Assembly: GCF_000725885.1 (NCBI RefSeq)
Contig: NZ_JODR01000006.1
Location: 62,001-126,000, forward strand
Direction of reading: 5' to 3'
Length of the DNA: 64,000 nucleotides
Source of the DNA: Streptomyces albus subsp. albus
Lineage (GTDB): Bacteria; Actinomycetota; Actinomycetes; Streptomycetales; Streptomycetaceae
The position numbers and the translations under genes are program-made. Every line of letters begins with the position of its first letter. Position 1 is the first letter of the stretch. The notes below the pieces were generated by a model. That model saw only the letters and a program-made list of their open reading frames with translations, had not been told where the DNA came from and searched no databases. This document shows, one piece after another, positions 25,212 through 33,783 of the stretch.

Positions 25212-25784
25212 ATGACCGTCACCGAGGAGCCCACCCGGCGGACGGACCCGCCGGGCCGTGCCCCCGCCGCCCCGGCCTCCCCCGCCGTACCACTCGACGA
25301 CGAGCCGCCCGAGACGCCCCGCGAACGCGTCAACCGCAGATGGAACGAGACGCTCCAGGAGACCCGGGTCGCCCAGACCGGTGTGCAGATCCTCTTCGGT
25401 TTCCTGCTCAGCGTGGCCTTCACACCGCTCTTCCGCGACCTCGACGTGTTCGACCGCGCCGTCTACACCATCACCGTGGTCCTGGGCGCCTCGGCCACCG
25501 GGGCGCTGATCGCCCCGGTGTCGATCCACCGCTTTCTGTCCGGCCAGCGGATGAAGGACGATCTGATACGCGCCGCCGGACGGCTCATGGTGTGCGGAAT
25601 GGTGCTGCTGTCCCTCACCATCTGCGGCACGCTGCTGCTGATCCTGCGCGTGGTGGTCCCCGGCCTGCTGGCGGAATCCCTCGTGGGCGGCGTCATGCTG
25701 TGGTTCGCCCTGTGCTGGTACGCGCTCCCGCTGTGGTTGCGACGGCGATCGGCCCGGCGGACGGGGGAGCGGCGCCGGCCTTGA
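25212..25784 (+). CDS. Four-TM membrane protein, DUF6328-like
   Basis: 190 residues from ATG 25212, with a perfect AGGAGG 5 nt upstream. An acidic/Pro-rich N-terminus is followed by RVNRRWNETLQETRVAQTG and then four hydrophobic segments (VQILFGFLLSVAFTPLF; AVYTITVVLGASATGALIA; LMVCGMVLLSLTICGTLLLI; LVGGVMLWFALCWYALPLWL). This matches my recollection of actinobacterial DUF6328 proteins. Function is unknown; it is often near stress genes. It has no operon partner. Confidence 0.7.
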   Translation: MTVTEEPTRRTDPPGRAPAAPASPAVPLDDEPPETPRERVNRRWNETLQETRVAQTGVQILFGFLLSVAFTPLFRDLDVFDRAVYTITVVLGASATGALIAPVSIHRFLSGQRMKDDLIRAAGRLMVCGMVLLSLTICGTLLLILRVVVPGLLAESLVGGVMLWFALCWYALPLWLRRRSARRTGERRRP

Positions 25785-25833
25785 GGCCCGACCACCCCTC
25801 CCCCGCCGTCAACGCGGGCCGCTGCGCACACTC

Positions 25834-25890
25834 TTGATTCTCCCGTTCCCCTTCTCTAGGGTCGGACACACTCATCAGACGTATGACGTC
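25834..25890 (+). promoter_or_regulatory. Sialidase promoter with GntR operator
   Basis: TTGATT (25834-25839), 17 bp, TAGGGT (25857-25862), then the palindrome GACGT-ATG-ACGTC (25878-25890). The same promoter layout and the same 15-bp operator sequence, in inverted orientation, lie in front of the aldolase gene (27928-27981). Confidence 0.75.
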
Positions 25891-25983
25891 CTATCTCACC
25901 CCTCCGCTTCCTCCGCGGTGCGCCCCTCTTCCGGAGCGCCCCCTTCCGGTCCGTGCAGCACGTCGAAGACGAGGAACCCACCC

Positions 25984-27138
25984 ATGCAGCGAAAGCGCCT
26001 CACCGCCCTGGCGGTCGCCCTGCTCCTGTGCACCGGCAGCGCCGGGGCGGCCTCGGCCCGGGAATTGCCGTCGTCCACCGTCGATCTGGCCACCCGCGGC
26101 CAGGGCTATCCCGAGTACCGGATTCCGGCCCTGACGACCACCGAGGACGGCACCCTGATAGCGGCCTACAACGCACGCCCCACCCTGGCGGACCTGCCCG
26201 GACACATCGCGATCGTGGTGCGCCGCAGCACGGACGGCGGCGCCACCTGGGGCCCGCAGCAAGTGGTCCGCTCCGATCCGGCACCCAAGGGCTACGGCGA
26301 CCCCAGCCTGCTCACCGACCGGACGACGGGCAGGGTCTTCCTGTTCCACGCGGCCTCGGTCAACCAGGGGTTCGCCGGGTCCGCGACCGGCAACGACGAG
26401 AGCGATCCGGACGTGCTCCAGACCGACCTGAGCTACTCCGACGACGACGGCGTCACCTGGCGGCACCGCCGCATCACGGCGATGGTCAAGGACCCCGCCT
26501 GGGCGGGCACGTTCGCCGCTTCGGGCCAGGGCATCCAGCTGCGGCACGGGGCACACCGGGGCAGGCTCATCCAGCAGTACGTGGTCCGCAAGGACGGGCA
26601 GAACTACGCCGCGAGCGTCCACAGCGACGACCACGGCCGCACCTGGCGGACCGGCGAACTGGTGGGGCCGGGCGCGGACGAGAACAAGACGGTGGAACTG
26701 TCCGACGGCACCGTCATGCTCAACAACCGCGCCGCGCCCCACCGGACCGTCGCCCGCTCGACCGACGGAGGCGTCACCTACACCCCGCTGCGGGCCGACA
26801 CCCAGCTGCCCGACCCGGGCAACAACGGGTCCGTCGTCCGGTACGCGCCCGACGCGCCCTCCGGCGACCCGCGGTCACGGTGGCTGCTGTTCAGCAACAC
26901 CGAGTCGACCACCGAGCGCCGCAATCTGACGGTCAAGCTCTCGTGCGACGACGGCAGGACCTGGCCGGTCAAGAAGGTGATCGACAGCGGCCCGGCGGGC
27001 TATTCGACGCTGACGGTGCTGCCGGACGGGCGGGTCGGGCTGCTGTACGAGCGGGACGGCTACCGGTACCTGACCTACACCTCGTTCGGCCTGGACGAGT
27101 TGGGCGGCGGCTGCCCGTCAGGCACCCCGGGCCGCTGA
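25984..27138 (+). CDS. Secreted exo-alpha-sialidase (GH33)
   Basis: 384 residues from ATG 25984 (GAGGAA upstream). The Sec signal peptide ends near residue 25 (GAASA). Sialidase hallmarks: YRIPAL with the first triad Arg at about 46; Asp-box repeats STDGGATW, SDDDGVTW, SDDHGRTW, STDGGVTY and CDDGRTW; ENKTVELSDG with the likely catalytic Glu; and SGPAGYSTL with the nucleophile Tyr. It should release sialic acid from host or environmental glycans outside the cell. The last 21 bp overlap the convergent GntR gene. The shared operator links it to the downstream catabolic genes. Confidence 0.88.
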   Translation: MQRKRLTALAVALLLCTGSAGAASARELPSSTVDLATRGQGYPEYRIPALTTTEDGTLIAAYNARPTLADLPGHIAIVVRRSTDGGATWGPQQVVRSDPAPKGYGDPSLLTDRTTGRVFLFHAASVNQGFAGSATGNDESDPDVLQTDLSYSDDDGVTWRHRRITAMVKDPAWAGTFAASGQGIQLRHGAHRGRLIQQYVVRKDGQNYAASVHSDDHGRTWRTGELVGPGADENKTVELSDGTVMLNNRAAPHRTVARSTDGGVTYTPLRADTQLPDPGNNGSVVRYAPDAPSGDPRSRWLLFSNTESTTERRNLTVKLSCDDGRTWPVKKVIDSGPAGYSTLTVLPDGRVGLLYERDGYRYLTYTSFGLDELGGGCPSGTPGR

Positions 27139-27876
27139 CGCCGCCCTCGCCCCGCCGGCCGCCGCTCCCGTTTCCGTTCCCGGTCCGGGTGCGGCGGTCA
27201 GGCGTTCGCGGATGCCGTCGAAGTGGGTCCGCATGGCACGTTCGGCACGCGGGCCGTCGCCGGCCGCCACCGCGGCGACGATCTCCCGGTGGTGGGCGCA
27301 GGTGGCCCGCGGATCCTGGTGGCCGTCGTCGAAGTCGCCCCGCACCTTCTCCATGGCGGCCCAGAAGGCGTCCAGTACCTCGCTGAGCAGGTGGTTGTCC
27401 AGCGAGCGGTAGAGCGCCTGGTGGAAGGCGCGGTCGGTGGCCCGTGCGATGCGGCCCTCCTCCACCGCCTCGCGCTCCATCTCGGCGACGATGCTCTGAA
27501 GGACCTCCAGGTCCTCGGCCGGCACGGAGGCGGCCACGCTGACGATCAGGCCGGCCTCCAGCGCTTCCCTCACCCGCATCAGTTCGTAGAGGCCGGCCTG
27601 TCCGGAGCGGTGCCGGACGGCGGCCCGGAAGGCCAGCCCCTCGGCGAACGGCGCCAGGGAGAGCGAGCCGACGACGGTGCCCGAGCCGCGCCGGATCTCC
27701 ACGACGCGCAGGGCCTGCAACGCCTTCAGCGCCTCGCGCACCGACACCCGGCTGACGTCGAAGAGTTCCATCAGTTCGGGCTCCGTGGGAATCGGCGCGC
27801 CGGGCCCCAGGCCCCGGTCCAGGATCAACTGCCGGATCCGCGCCTGCAGATCCTCCGACATGGTGGTGCGTGGCAC
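27118..27876 (-). CDS. GntR/FadR (FCD)-family regulator of the sialic-acid genes
   Basis: 252 residues from GTG 27876 (GAAAGGAAG upstream). The winged helix is LMELFDVSRVSVREALKALQ, with wing RRGSGTVVG; the all-helical FCD ligand domain follows, with the Asp/His metal-site pattern (RATDRAFHQALYRS and HHREIVAAVAAGD). It is divergent from the aldolase gene; the palindrome CAGACGT-CAT-ACGTCTG lies between them and its match lies before the sialidase. It most likely represses both until a sialic-acid metabolite binds, as NanR does in other bacteria. Confidence 0.85.
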   Translation of the reverse strand: MPRTTMSEDLQARIRQLILDRGLGPGAPIPTEPELMELFDVSRVSVREALKALQALRVVEIRRGSGTVVGSLSLAPFAEGLAFRAAVRHRSGQAGLYELMRVREALEAGLIVSVAASVPAEDLEVLQSIVAEMEREAVEEGRIARATDRAFHQALYRSLDNHLLSEVLDAFWAAMEKVRGDFDDGHQDPRATCAHHREIVAAVAAGDGPRAERAMRTHFDGIRERLTAAPGPGTETGAAAGGARAASAARGA

Positions 27877-27927
27877 GCGCGCTTCCTTTCGTCCGGTGGT
27901 CCGACCGGGATTGTGACCCACGCCCTC

Positions 27928-27981
27928 TTGATGGCAGGGGCGGGGCTGCCTAGGGTACCGACATCAGACGTCATACGTCTG
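27928..27981 (+). promoter_or_regulatory. Aldolase promoter with GntR operator
   Basis: TTGATG (27928-27933), 17 bp, TAGGGT (27951-27956), then the perfect 7-bp inverted repeat CAGACGT-CAT-ACGTCTG (27965-27981). It overlaps the expected transcription start and faces the divergent gntR gene. Confidence 0.78.
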
Positions 27982-28042
27982 GTCGCCGGGCGCCCGACGC
28001 GGGCGGCCGGCCGCACCGTCCAGCACGTCCGTGGAGAACCCC

Positions 28043-28999
28043 ATGCCCCTGACCGCACCCCTGCGCGGCGTCGTCCCGCCCGTGTGCACCCCGCTCGACG
28101 CCGACGGAGAGGTCGACACCGCCTCGCTGGCCCGGCTCGTCGGGCACCTGCTCGACGGCGGGGTCCACGGCCTCTTCGCCCTCGGCTCCACCAGCGAGGT
28201 CGCCTACCTCACCGACGAGCAGCGGGTCACCGCGCTGGAGACGGTGGTCGAGACCGTCGCGGGACGGGTGCCGGTGCTGGCGGGCGTCATCGACACCACC
28301 ACGGCCCGGGTGCTGGACCACGCCCGCGACGCCGCCCGCCTCGGGGCCGACGCGCTGGTGGCCACCGCGCCCTTCTACACCCGCACCCACCCCCGCGAGA
28401 CGGCCGCGCACTTCCGCCGCATCCGCGACCGCGTTGACCTGCCGCTGTTCGCCTACGACCTGCCGGTCTCCGTCCACACCAAGCTCTCCGGCGCCCTGGT
28501 GCAAGAGCTGGCCGCCGACGGCACCCTGGCCGGGCTCAAGGACAGCAGCGGCGACGAGGGCGGCCTGCGCCGCCTGCTGGTCGCCCTGGGGGGCCGGACG
28601 GGCCGCGGCACCGGGCCGGCGCCCGGCTTCTGTGTCCTCACCGGCTCCGAACTCACCGTGGACGCCGCCCTGCTGGCCGGCGCGGACGGCGTCGTCCCCG
28701 GCCTCGGCAACGTGGACCCGGCCGGCTACGTGCGGCTGTACGACGCTGCCCGTGCGGGCGACTGGGACCGGGCGGCCCGGGAACAGGAGCGGCTGGCCGG
28801 CCTCTTCGCGATGGTGGACGCCGGACCGGAGGCCCAGATGGGCCGCAGCTCCTCCGCCCTCGGCGCCTTCAAGGCGGCGCTGCGGCTGCTGGGCGTCATC
28901 GAGCACGGCGCCACCGCGTTCCCGCAGATCCCGCTGGACGACAGCGCGGTGGCCGAGGTCGGCGAACGGCTCGCCGCCGCCGGCCTCCTGTCCGGCTGA
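28043..28999 (+). CDS. NanA/DapA-family aldolase, probable N-acetylneuraminate lyase
   Basis: 318 residues from ATG 28043 (GGAG 6 nt upstream; GTG 28031 is an alternative). TIM-barrel class I aldolase. The Schiff-base Lys166 in GLKDSSGD and Tyr138 in AYDLP sit almost exactly where NanA has Lys165 and Tyr137, and ALGSTSEVAYLT matches the carboxylate-binding loop. The reaction is probably sialic acid to ManNAc plus pyruvate. Dihydrodipicolinate synthase or another 2-keto acid lyase cannot be excluded from sequence alone, but the sialidase, the shared operator and the importer favour NanA. Confidence 0.78.
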   Translation: MPLTAPLRGVVPPVCTPLDADGEVDTASLARLVGHLLDGGVHGLFALGSTSEVAYLTDEQRVTALETVVETVAGRVPVLAGVIDTTTARVLDHARDAARLGADALVATAPFYTRTHPRETAAHFRRIRDRVDLPLFAYDLPVSVHTKLSGALVQELAADGTLAGLKDSSGDEGGLRRLLVALGGRTGRGTGPAPGFCVLTGSELTVDAALLAGADGVVPGLGNVDPAGYVRLYDAARAGDWDRAAREQERLAGLFAMVDAGPEAQMGRSSSALGAFKAALRLLGVIEHGATAFPQIPLDDSAVAEVGERLAAAGLLSG

Positions 29000-29128
29000 G
29001 GTTCCCGACGCGCCCCCGGTCCCACGGGGGCGCCCGAGGGCCACCGTGCCCCTCCCCTCCCCCCCGCCCCGCCGGGGCGGGCCTCCCCGACGGCTCGACG
29101 GCGAGCCGTCCGGCACCCAGGAGTCCCC

Positions 29129-30592
29129 GTGCACCCCACCGTCCCCTCCACACCTCCCTGGTACCGCCAGGTGGGCCGCAGCCAGTGGAAGGCGTTCTTC
29201 GCCGCCTGGATCGGCTACCTGCTCGACGGCTTCGACTTCGTCCTGATCACCCTGGTGCTCACCGAGATCAGTGACGACTTCCACCTGGACACCGTGCAGG
29301 CGGCCAGTCTCGTCTCGGCGGCGTTCATCACCCGCTGGCTCGGCGGCGCGCTGCTGGGCGCCCTCGGCGACCGCTTCGGACGGAAGCTGTCCATGGTGGT
29401 CAGCATCCTGCTCTACTCGTTGGGCACCTTCGCCTGCGGACTCGCCTGGGACTACACCAGTCTGTTCGTGGCGCGGCTCGCCATCGGCATGGGCATGGCC
29501 GGCGAGTACTCGGCCAGCGCCACCTACGTCATGGAGAGCTGGCCGGTCCGCATGCGCAACCGGGCCAGCGGCTTCCTGATCTCCGGCTACTCGGTGGGCA
29601 CCGTGGTGGCGGCGGAGGTCTACAAATGGGTGGTGCCCTCGCTCGGCTGGCGCTGGATGTTCTACATCGGACTGGTGCCCATCGTCGTGGCCCTGTGGAT
29701 GCGCCGGGCGCTGCCGGAGGCCGCCGACTGGAAGGAGTCGGTCGCCGGGGAGGAGGAGCGGCCCAACCCGTTCCGGCCGCTGTTCGCCACCCGCGCCAGA
29801 GCCCTGACCAACATCGTGCTGGCGGTGGCCGCCACGGTGTCGCTCTTCGCCGTCTTCACCCCGCTGGGCGAGGGCCTGGTGCCGGTGCTCTCGGTGGTGG
29901 CCGGGCTCGCCCTGATCGCCTTCGCGGTGCAGCTGGGCGGGCGGCGCGCCTGGCTGCTCTACGTGTCGATGATGGTCACCGTCTTCTTCGCCTTCCTGTA
30001 CTCGTGGCCCATCCAGGCCCTGCTGCCCACCTACTTGAAGACGGATCTGGGATATGCGCCCGGCCAGGTCACCGACGTGCTGTACTACGCGGGCTTCGGC
30101 ACCATGGCCGGCTGCTGGCTGGCCGGTTTCGTGGGCGACTGGATCGGCACCAAGAAGGCGTACGCGTTCACGCTGCTGGCCTCCCTGGTGTTCGTCTTCC
30201 CGGTGTTCGCGGTGGAGAACAACCTGCTGCTGCTCGGCCTCCTGCTGTTCGTGCTCCAGGCCACCAGCTTCGGCATCTCCGGACTGCTGCCGCGCTACAT
30301 CGGCGGCCACTTCCCCACCCGCATCCGGGCCGCCGCCCTGGGCTTCACCTACAACGTCGGCGCCCTGGGCGGTGCCGTGGCCCCCGTGCTGGGCGCCCGT
30401 CTGGCCTCGGGGATGGATCTGGGCCAGTCCCTGGCCATCCTCACCTTCGCCGGGACGATGATCGTGGTGCTGCTGGTCGGCCTGGACGTACCCGGCCGGC
30501 TGGCACGCTTCCAGGACCCGGACGCACCTGCCGACCATCTGGTGCACGAGGCCGGCGATGCGTCCGGGGAGGCCAGGGCGGCGGCGGGCTGA
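29129..30592 (+). CDS. MFS symporter, probable sialic-acid importer (NanT-like)
   Basis: 487 residues from GTG 29129 (AGGAG 5 nt upstream). Motifs of the sugar-acid/metabolite:H+ symporter group: AWIGYLLDGFDFVLITLVLT in helix 1, GALGDRFGRK (motif A), RLAIGMGMAGEYSASATYVM, and a hydrophilic central loop (EEERPNPFRPLF). The family holds NanT and JEN1-like lactate/aromatic acid carriers. It starts 129 bp after the aldolase and shares its strand, so it probably belongs to the same transcription unit. A 38-bp perfect palindrome terminates the unit. Confidence 0.8.
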   Translation: MHPTVPSTPPWYRQVGRSQWKAFFAAWIGYLLDGFDFVLITLVLTEISDDFHLDTVQAASLVSAAFITRWLGGALLGALGDRFGRKLSMVVSILLYSLGTFACGLAWDYTSLFVARLAIGMGMAGEYSASATYVMESWPVRMRNRASGFLISGYSVGTVVAAEVYKWVVPSLGWRWMFYIGLVPIVVALWMRRALPEAADWKESVAGEEERPNPFRPLFATRARALTNIVLAVAATVSLFAVFTPLGEGLVPVLSVVAGLALIAFAVQLGGRRAWLLYVSMMVTVFFAFLYSWPIQALLPTYLKTDLGYAPGQVTDVLYYAGFGTMAGCWLAGFVGDWIGTKKAYAFTLLASLVFVFPVFAVENNLLLLGLLLFVLQATSFGISGLLPRYIGGHFPTRIRAAALGFTYNVGALGGAVAPVLGARLASGMDLGQSLAILTFAGTMIVVLLVGLDVPGRLARFQDPDAPADHLVHEAGDASGEARAAAG

Positions 30593-30630
30593 CCGTCCCC
30601 GCGGCGGCACATGTGCCGCCGCGGGGACGG
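30593..30630. terminator. Perfect 38-bp palindromic bidirectional terminator
   Basis: It starts with CCGTCCCCGCGG, is centred on ACATGT and mirrors exactly to 30630. It begins at the base after the MFS stop codon and serves the convergent FAD-oxidase gene as well. Confidence 0.88.
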
Positions 30631-30687
30631 CCGGTCACCCGCCGAAGGGCGGCGGCGGTCAGCCGCCCGGGGACGGGCCGGTGGCGG

Positions 30688-31848
30688 TCACTGCTGGCCG
30701 GCGAAACGGGCCGGGGTGAGCGGGGCCAGGTCGCTCTTGTCCACTCCGGTGAACCGGTCCGGCCGGAACGCGGCGAGCAGGGCGCTCTCCTTGCCTCGGA
30801 CGATCTCCTCGGCGGCGAGCCGGCCCAGCAGCGGGCCGAGGGTGATGCCGCTGTGGGTGGCGATCGTGTACACGGAGCCGTCGGCGCCGAACCCGGCGAC
30901 CGTCAAACCGTCGGCGGGCATGGCCCGTTGCCCCACCCGGAGGGAGTCCAGGCGGGCGCCCTCGGTACCGGCCAGCAGCCCGCGCAGCCGGCTGATCAGC
31001 TCCCGGGCGTGCCGGCCCGTCGTACCGGGGACCGCGGCGGGGTCGGCGTCGGCGTCGAGGTCGAGGCCCTGGACGACGAGCCGCCCGCCGCCTTCGGGAC
31101 GGACGTTCAGCGTGGGCGTGGTCAGCACCCGGTCGAGGCGGGTGGCCAGGGGCGCCGTGTAGCCGAGGAAGCCGACGGTGGCCGAGCCGGCGGCCTCCGG
31201 GTCGGCCATCGGCAGCGTCACCCCGCACCGTGCGGCCAGCTGCTCGCTCCAGCGGCCGGCCGCCAGGACGACCACGTCGTACGTCTCCCTCGCCCCCGAG
31301 GCCAGGCGCAACTCGGCCCGCTTCGGGCCGGCGGCGAGGTCCACCACCTCCTCCGGGCAGCGGAGAGAGGCACCATGGTCCCGTGCCTCGCCCCACAGGC
31401 GTGCCAGCAGTGCGGCCGGCAGCACGTACCCCTCCTCGGGGTACCAGGCGATGTCGGTCACCTCGTCCGGGACGCGCAGGTCGGGGACCAGGCGGCGGGC
31501 CTGCCCGGCGGTGATCCACTCCACGGGGTAGCCCCGCCGGCGCAGTTCGGCGACCGCTTCGACGAGGCGGGAGCGGCCCGCGCCGACAGCCCACTCCAGA
31601 TTGCCGGTCCGGAAGAACCACTGTCCCCCGTCCTCCTGGAGGGCACCGTGCTCGGCCATCCCGGCGACGTTCAGTTCGTGGTAGGGCAGCGGGTTCTTCT
31701 GGTGGGAGTTGATCCAGGCGAAGGAGGTGCCGGTGGTACCGGCCGCGGGAGCGGCGCGTTCGAACACCGTCACCTCGGCACCGGCCCGTGCCAACGCCCT
31801 GGCGGCGGACGCGCCGACGACTCCCAGTCCTACGACAGCAACACGCAC
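30688..31848 (-). CDS. FAD-dependent amino-acid/amine oxidoreductase (DAO family)
   Basis: 386 residues. The FAD-binding start VAVVGLGVVGASAARALARAG and VFERA, plus the late GITLGPLLGRLAAEEI segment, define the DAO fold (D-amino-acid oxidase, glycine/sarcosine oxidase, dehydrogenase small subunits). TSFAWINSHQKNP is typical of the DadA-like subgroup. It oxidises an amine or amino acid; the substrate is unknown. Its start is 24 bp from the stop of the SSS symporter, so the two are probably co-transcribed and may catabolise what the symporter imports. Confidence 0.8.
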   Translation of the reverse strand: MRVAVVGLGVVGASAARALARAGAEVTVFERAAPAAGTTGTSFAWINSHQKNPLPYHELNVAGMAEHGALQEDGGQWFFRTGNLEWAVGAGRSRLVEAVAELRRRGYPVEWITAGQARRLVPDLRVPDEVTDIAWYPEEGYVLPAALLARLWGEARDHGASLRCPEEVVDLAAGPKRAELRLASGARETYDVVVLAAGRWSEQLAARCGVTLPMADPEAAGSATVGFLGYTAPLATRLDRVLTTPTLNVRPEGGGRLVVQGLDLDADADPAAVPGTTGRHARELISRLRGLLAGTEGARLDSLRVGQRAMPADGLTVAGFGADGSVYTIATHSGITLGPLLGRLAAEEIVRGKESALLAAFRPDRFTGVDKSDLAPLTPARFAGQQ

Positions 31849-31872
31849 GGGTGTTCTTCCTTTCGGCTCGTG

Positions 31873-33330
31873 TCAGCTCTTGGTGGCCGGCAGCAGCTCG
31901 TCGCTGTCGGCGGTTACGGGCGCGACGGCGCGGCCCGGCAGCCCGGGCAGCAGCATGACGAGCAGCGCCAGGACGGACGCCGCGATGCCGTAGACGGCGT
32001 ACGGCACGGTTGTGCCCAGGATTTGGGCGACGGCGCAGCCCACGACGCCGGCGAGCATGCCGGCCAGCGCGGCGCCCGGCCGCAGGGAGAACCGCCTGCG
32101 CAGCAGGTAGCCGCCGAAGACGGGCGCGGCCAGGGCGGCGGCCGAGTAGGCGTAGCTGGCCACCAGCCAGTCCAGCGCGCTGGGGAAGAGGATCGCCAGC
32201 GCCGCGGCGAGCGCGGCGACCAGCACCGTCACGACGCGGGAGAGCGCCACCGTCCCCCGGTCGCCGCGGTCCCGGCCCAGCACGTTCTGGTAGAGGTCGC
32301 GGATGACGTTGGCGACGACGGACTGGAGGGCGGCGCCTGTGGTGGAGACGATGGTCGCGACGAGGAAGGCACCGTAGACGACGAGCAGCACCGCGGGCAG
32401 CCGGGTGATCAGCCAGCCCGCCGCGTCCTCCGGGTTGCCGAGCCCGGGGTTCATCGCGCGTACGGCCAGGCCGATGCAGCCCGCGTACAGTCCGCCGACG
32501 AGGATGGTCAGCCCCGACAGCACCAGGCCGCGGCGGGCGTCGGACACCTTCTTGGTGGCGAACACCCGCTGGAAGTAGAGCTGGTTGGTCAGGGTGCCGG
32601 GCACGATCGCCGCGACCCACAGCCAGATCTGTTCGCCGCCGACCGCGGTCACCCCGGAAGGGCGCCACAGACGTTCGGGCACCTGCTCGGTCACCCCGCT
32701 CCAGCCGCCCGCGAGATGCAGCGCGTAGCCGGCGACCACGAGCGACATCACGATCTTGAAGATGCCGAAGACGAAATCGGTCCACACCACGGACGTCAGC
32801 CCGCCCGGGAGCACGAAGACGAGCGAGCCACCGGTGATGGCCAGCACGAGCACGGTGGGTGAGATGCCGGTCAGCTCGCCGAACAGCTTGGCGAAGGCGA
32901 CGAACTGGGTGGCCAGCCAGCCGAACGGCACGATGAGGGCGGCCACCCCGGCCAGGGCGGTGACCGGCCTGCTGTGGCCGAACAGCCGGCTGATGATGTC
33001 CGGCACCGTGGTGAACCGCTGCTCGCGCAGCCACCGGGCGATCAGCGTCAGCCCGAGGAAGCCGAGCAGGACACAGCCTTCGTACGCGAACACGGACCAG
33101 CCTGCCGCGTAGGCGATGCCGACGTGCGCGATCAGCACGCCGCCGCCGACAGCGGTGGCGAACTGGGTGATCACGACGACGCCGAGCGGGAGCGATTCGG
33201 GGGCCGCGAGCCAGTCGGCCGAGTTCTTGGCGCGTCTGCCGAAGTACATCGACAGCAAGGCGCCGAGCGCGATGATGAGCAGGCTCGCGAGGACGATGGC
33301 GACGATCTGACCGGTGGAGTTTCCGGGCAT
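31873..33330 (-). CDS. Sodium:solute symporter (SSS family)
   Basis: 485 residues from ATG 33330 (GGAGG upstream). About thirteen hydrophobic segments. SSS signatures: RRAKNSADWLAAPESLPL near the start, GWSVFAYEGCVLLGF, and the helix-8 region VATIVSTTGAALQSVVANVIRDLYQ. It should import a small solute, such as an amino acid, betaine or carboxylate, with sodium. Genomic context (two FAD amine/amino-acid oxidases and a HutC regulator, all minus strand) suggests an amino-acid derivative. Confidence 0.85.
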   Translation of the reverse strand: MPGNSTGQIVAIVLASLLIIALGALLSMYFGRRAKNSADWLAAPESLPLGVVVITQFATAVGGGVLIAHVGIAYAAGWSVFAYEGCVLLGFLGLTLIARWLREQRFTTVPDIISRLFGHSRPVTALAGVAALIVPFGWLATQFVAFAKLFGELTGISPTVLVLAITGGSLVFVLPGGLTSVVWTDFVFGIFKIVMSLVVAGYALHLAGGWSGVTEQVPERLWRPSGVTAVGGEQIWLWVAAIVPGTLTNQLYFQRVFATKKVSDARRGLVLSGLTILVGGLYAGCIGLAVRAMNPGLGNPEDAAGWLITRLPAVLLVVYGAFLVATIVSTTGAALQSVVANVIRDLYQNVLGRDRGDRGTVALSRVVTVLVAALAAALAILFPSALDWLVASYAYSAAALAAPVFGGYLLRRRFSLRPGAALAGMLAGVVGCAVAQILGTTVPYAVYGIAASVLALLVMLLPGLPGRAVAPVTADSDELLPATKS

Positions 33331-33783
33331 GGCCTGCCTCCAGAGGCATGACGGGGCCGCCACACGTGCCGGGGCGCACGGGTGGTGGGGAGAGAGGGAG
33401 GGGACGACGCGGGTACGGGCGCGACCGGGGCCGAGCGGGTACGCGGGCGCGGAGGCCCGGGGGCCAGGGTCCGGTCCGGGGGGTAGGGCAGGGGGCGGGA
33501 AGGGGTGGGGCGGCCGGCCGGGAGCGGGGGTGACCGGTAACGCTGGTGCGGATCAGGAGGGGTATGGCGCACCGGGCGGTACGCGCGGTGTGGGGACGGG
33601 GTGCGGCGGAGGGGGACGGGGGTGCGGGCGCGGCCCGTGAGGGGGATGCGGGAAGCGGGGCCACACCGGGGAGGGCGTAGGGCGTGCGGGGAGAGCGGTA
33701 CCGGGGAAGCGGAACGCCGGGGCGGGGTGTGGGTGCGGGGGCGTGAGGTGCGGAGGCGGGGAGGCGGGGAGTGCAGGCGGCGG
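33331..33783. other. G-skewed intergenic region, 453 bp
   Basis: The plus strand is extremely G-rich between about 33,370 and 33,780, with many GGGG runs and few C. No convincing gene is present on either strand. It separates the symporter start from the second oxidase. The minus-strand RNA would be C-rich and unstructured, a possible rut-like rho-loading stretch; G-quadruplexes on the plus strand are also possible. Confidence 0.5.
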
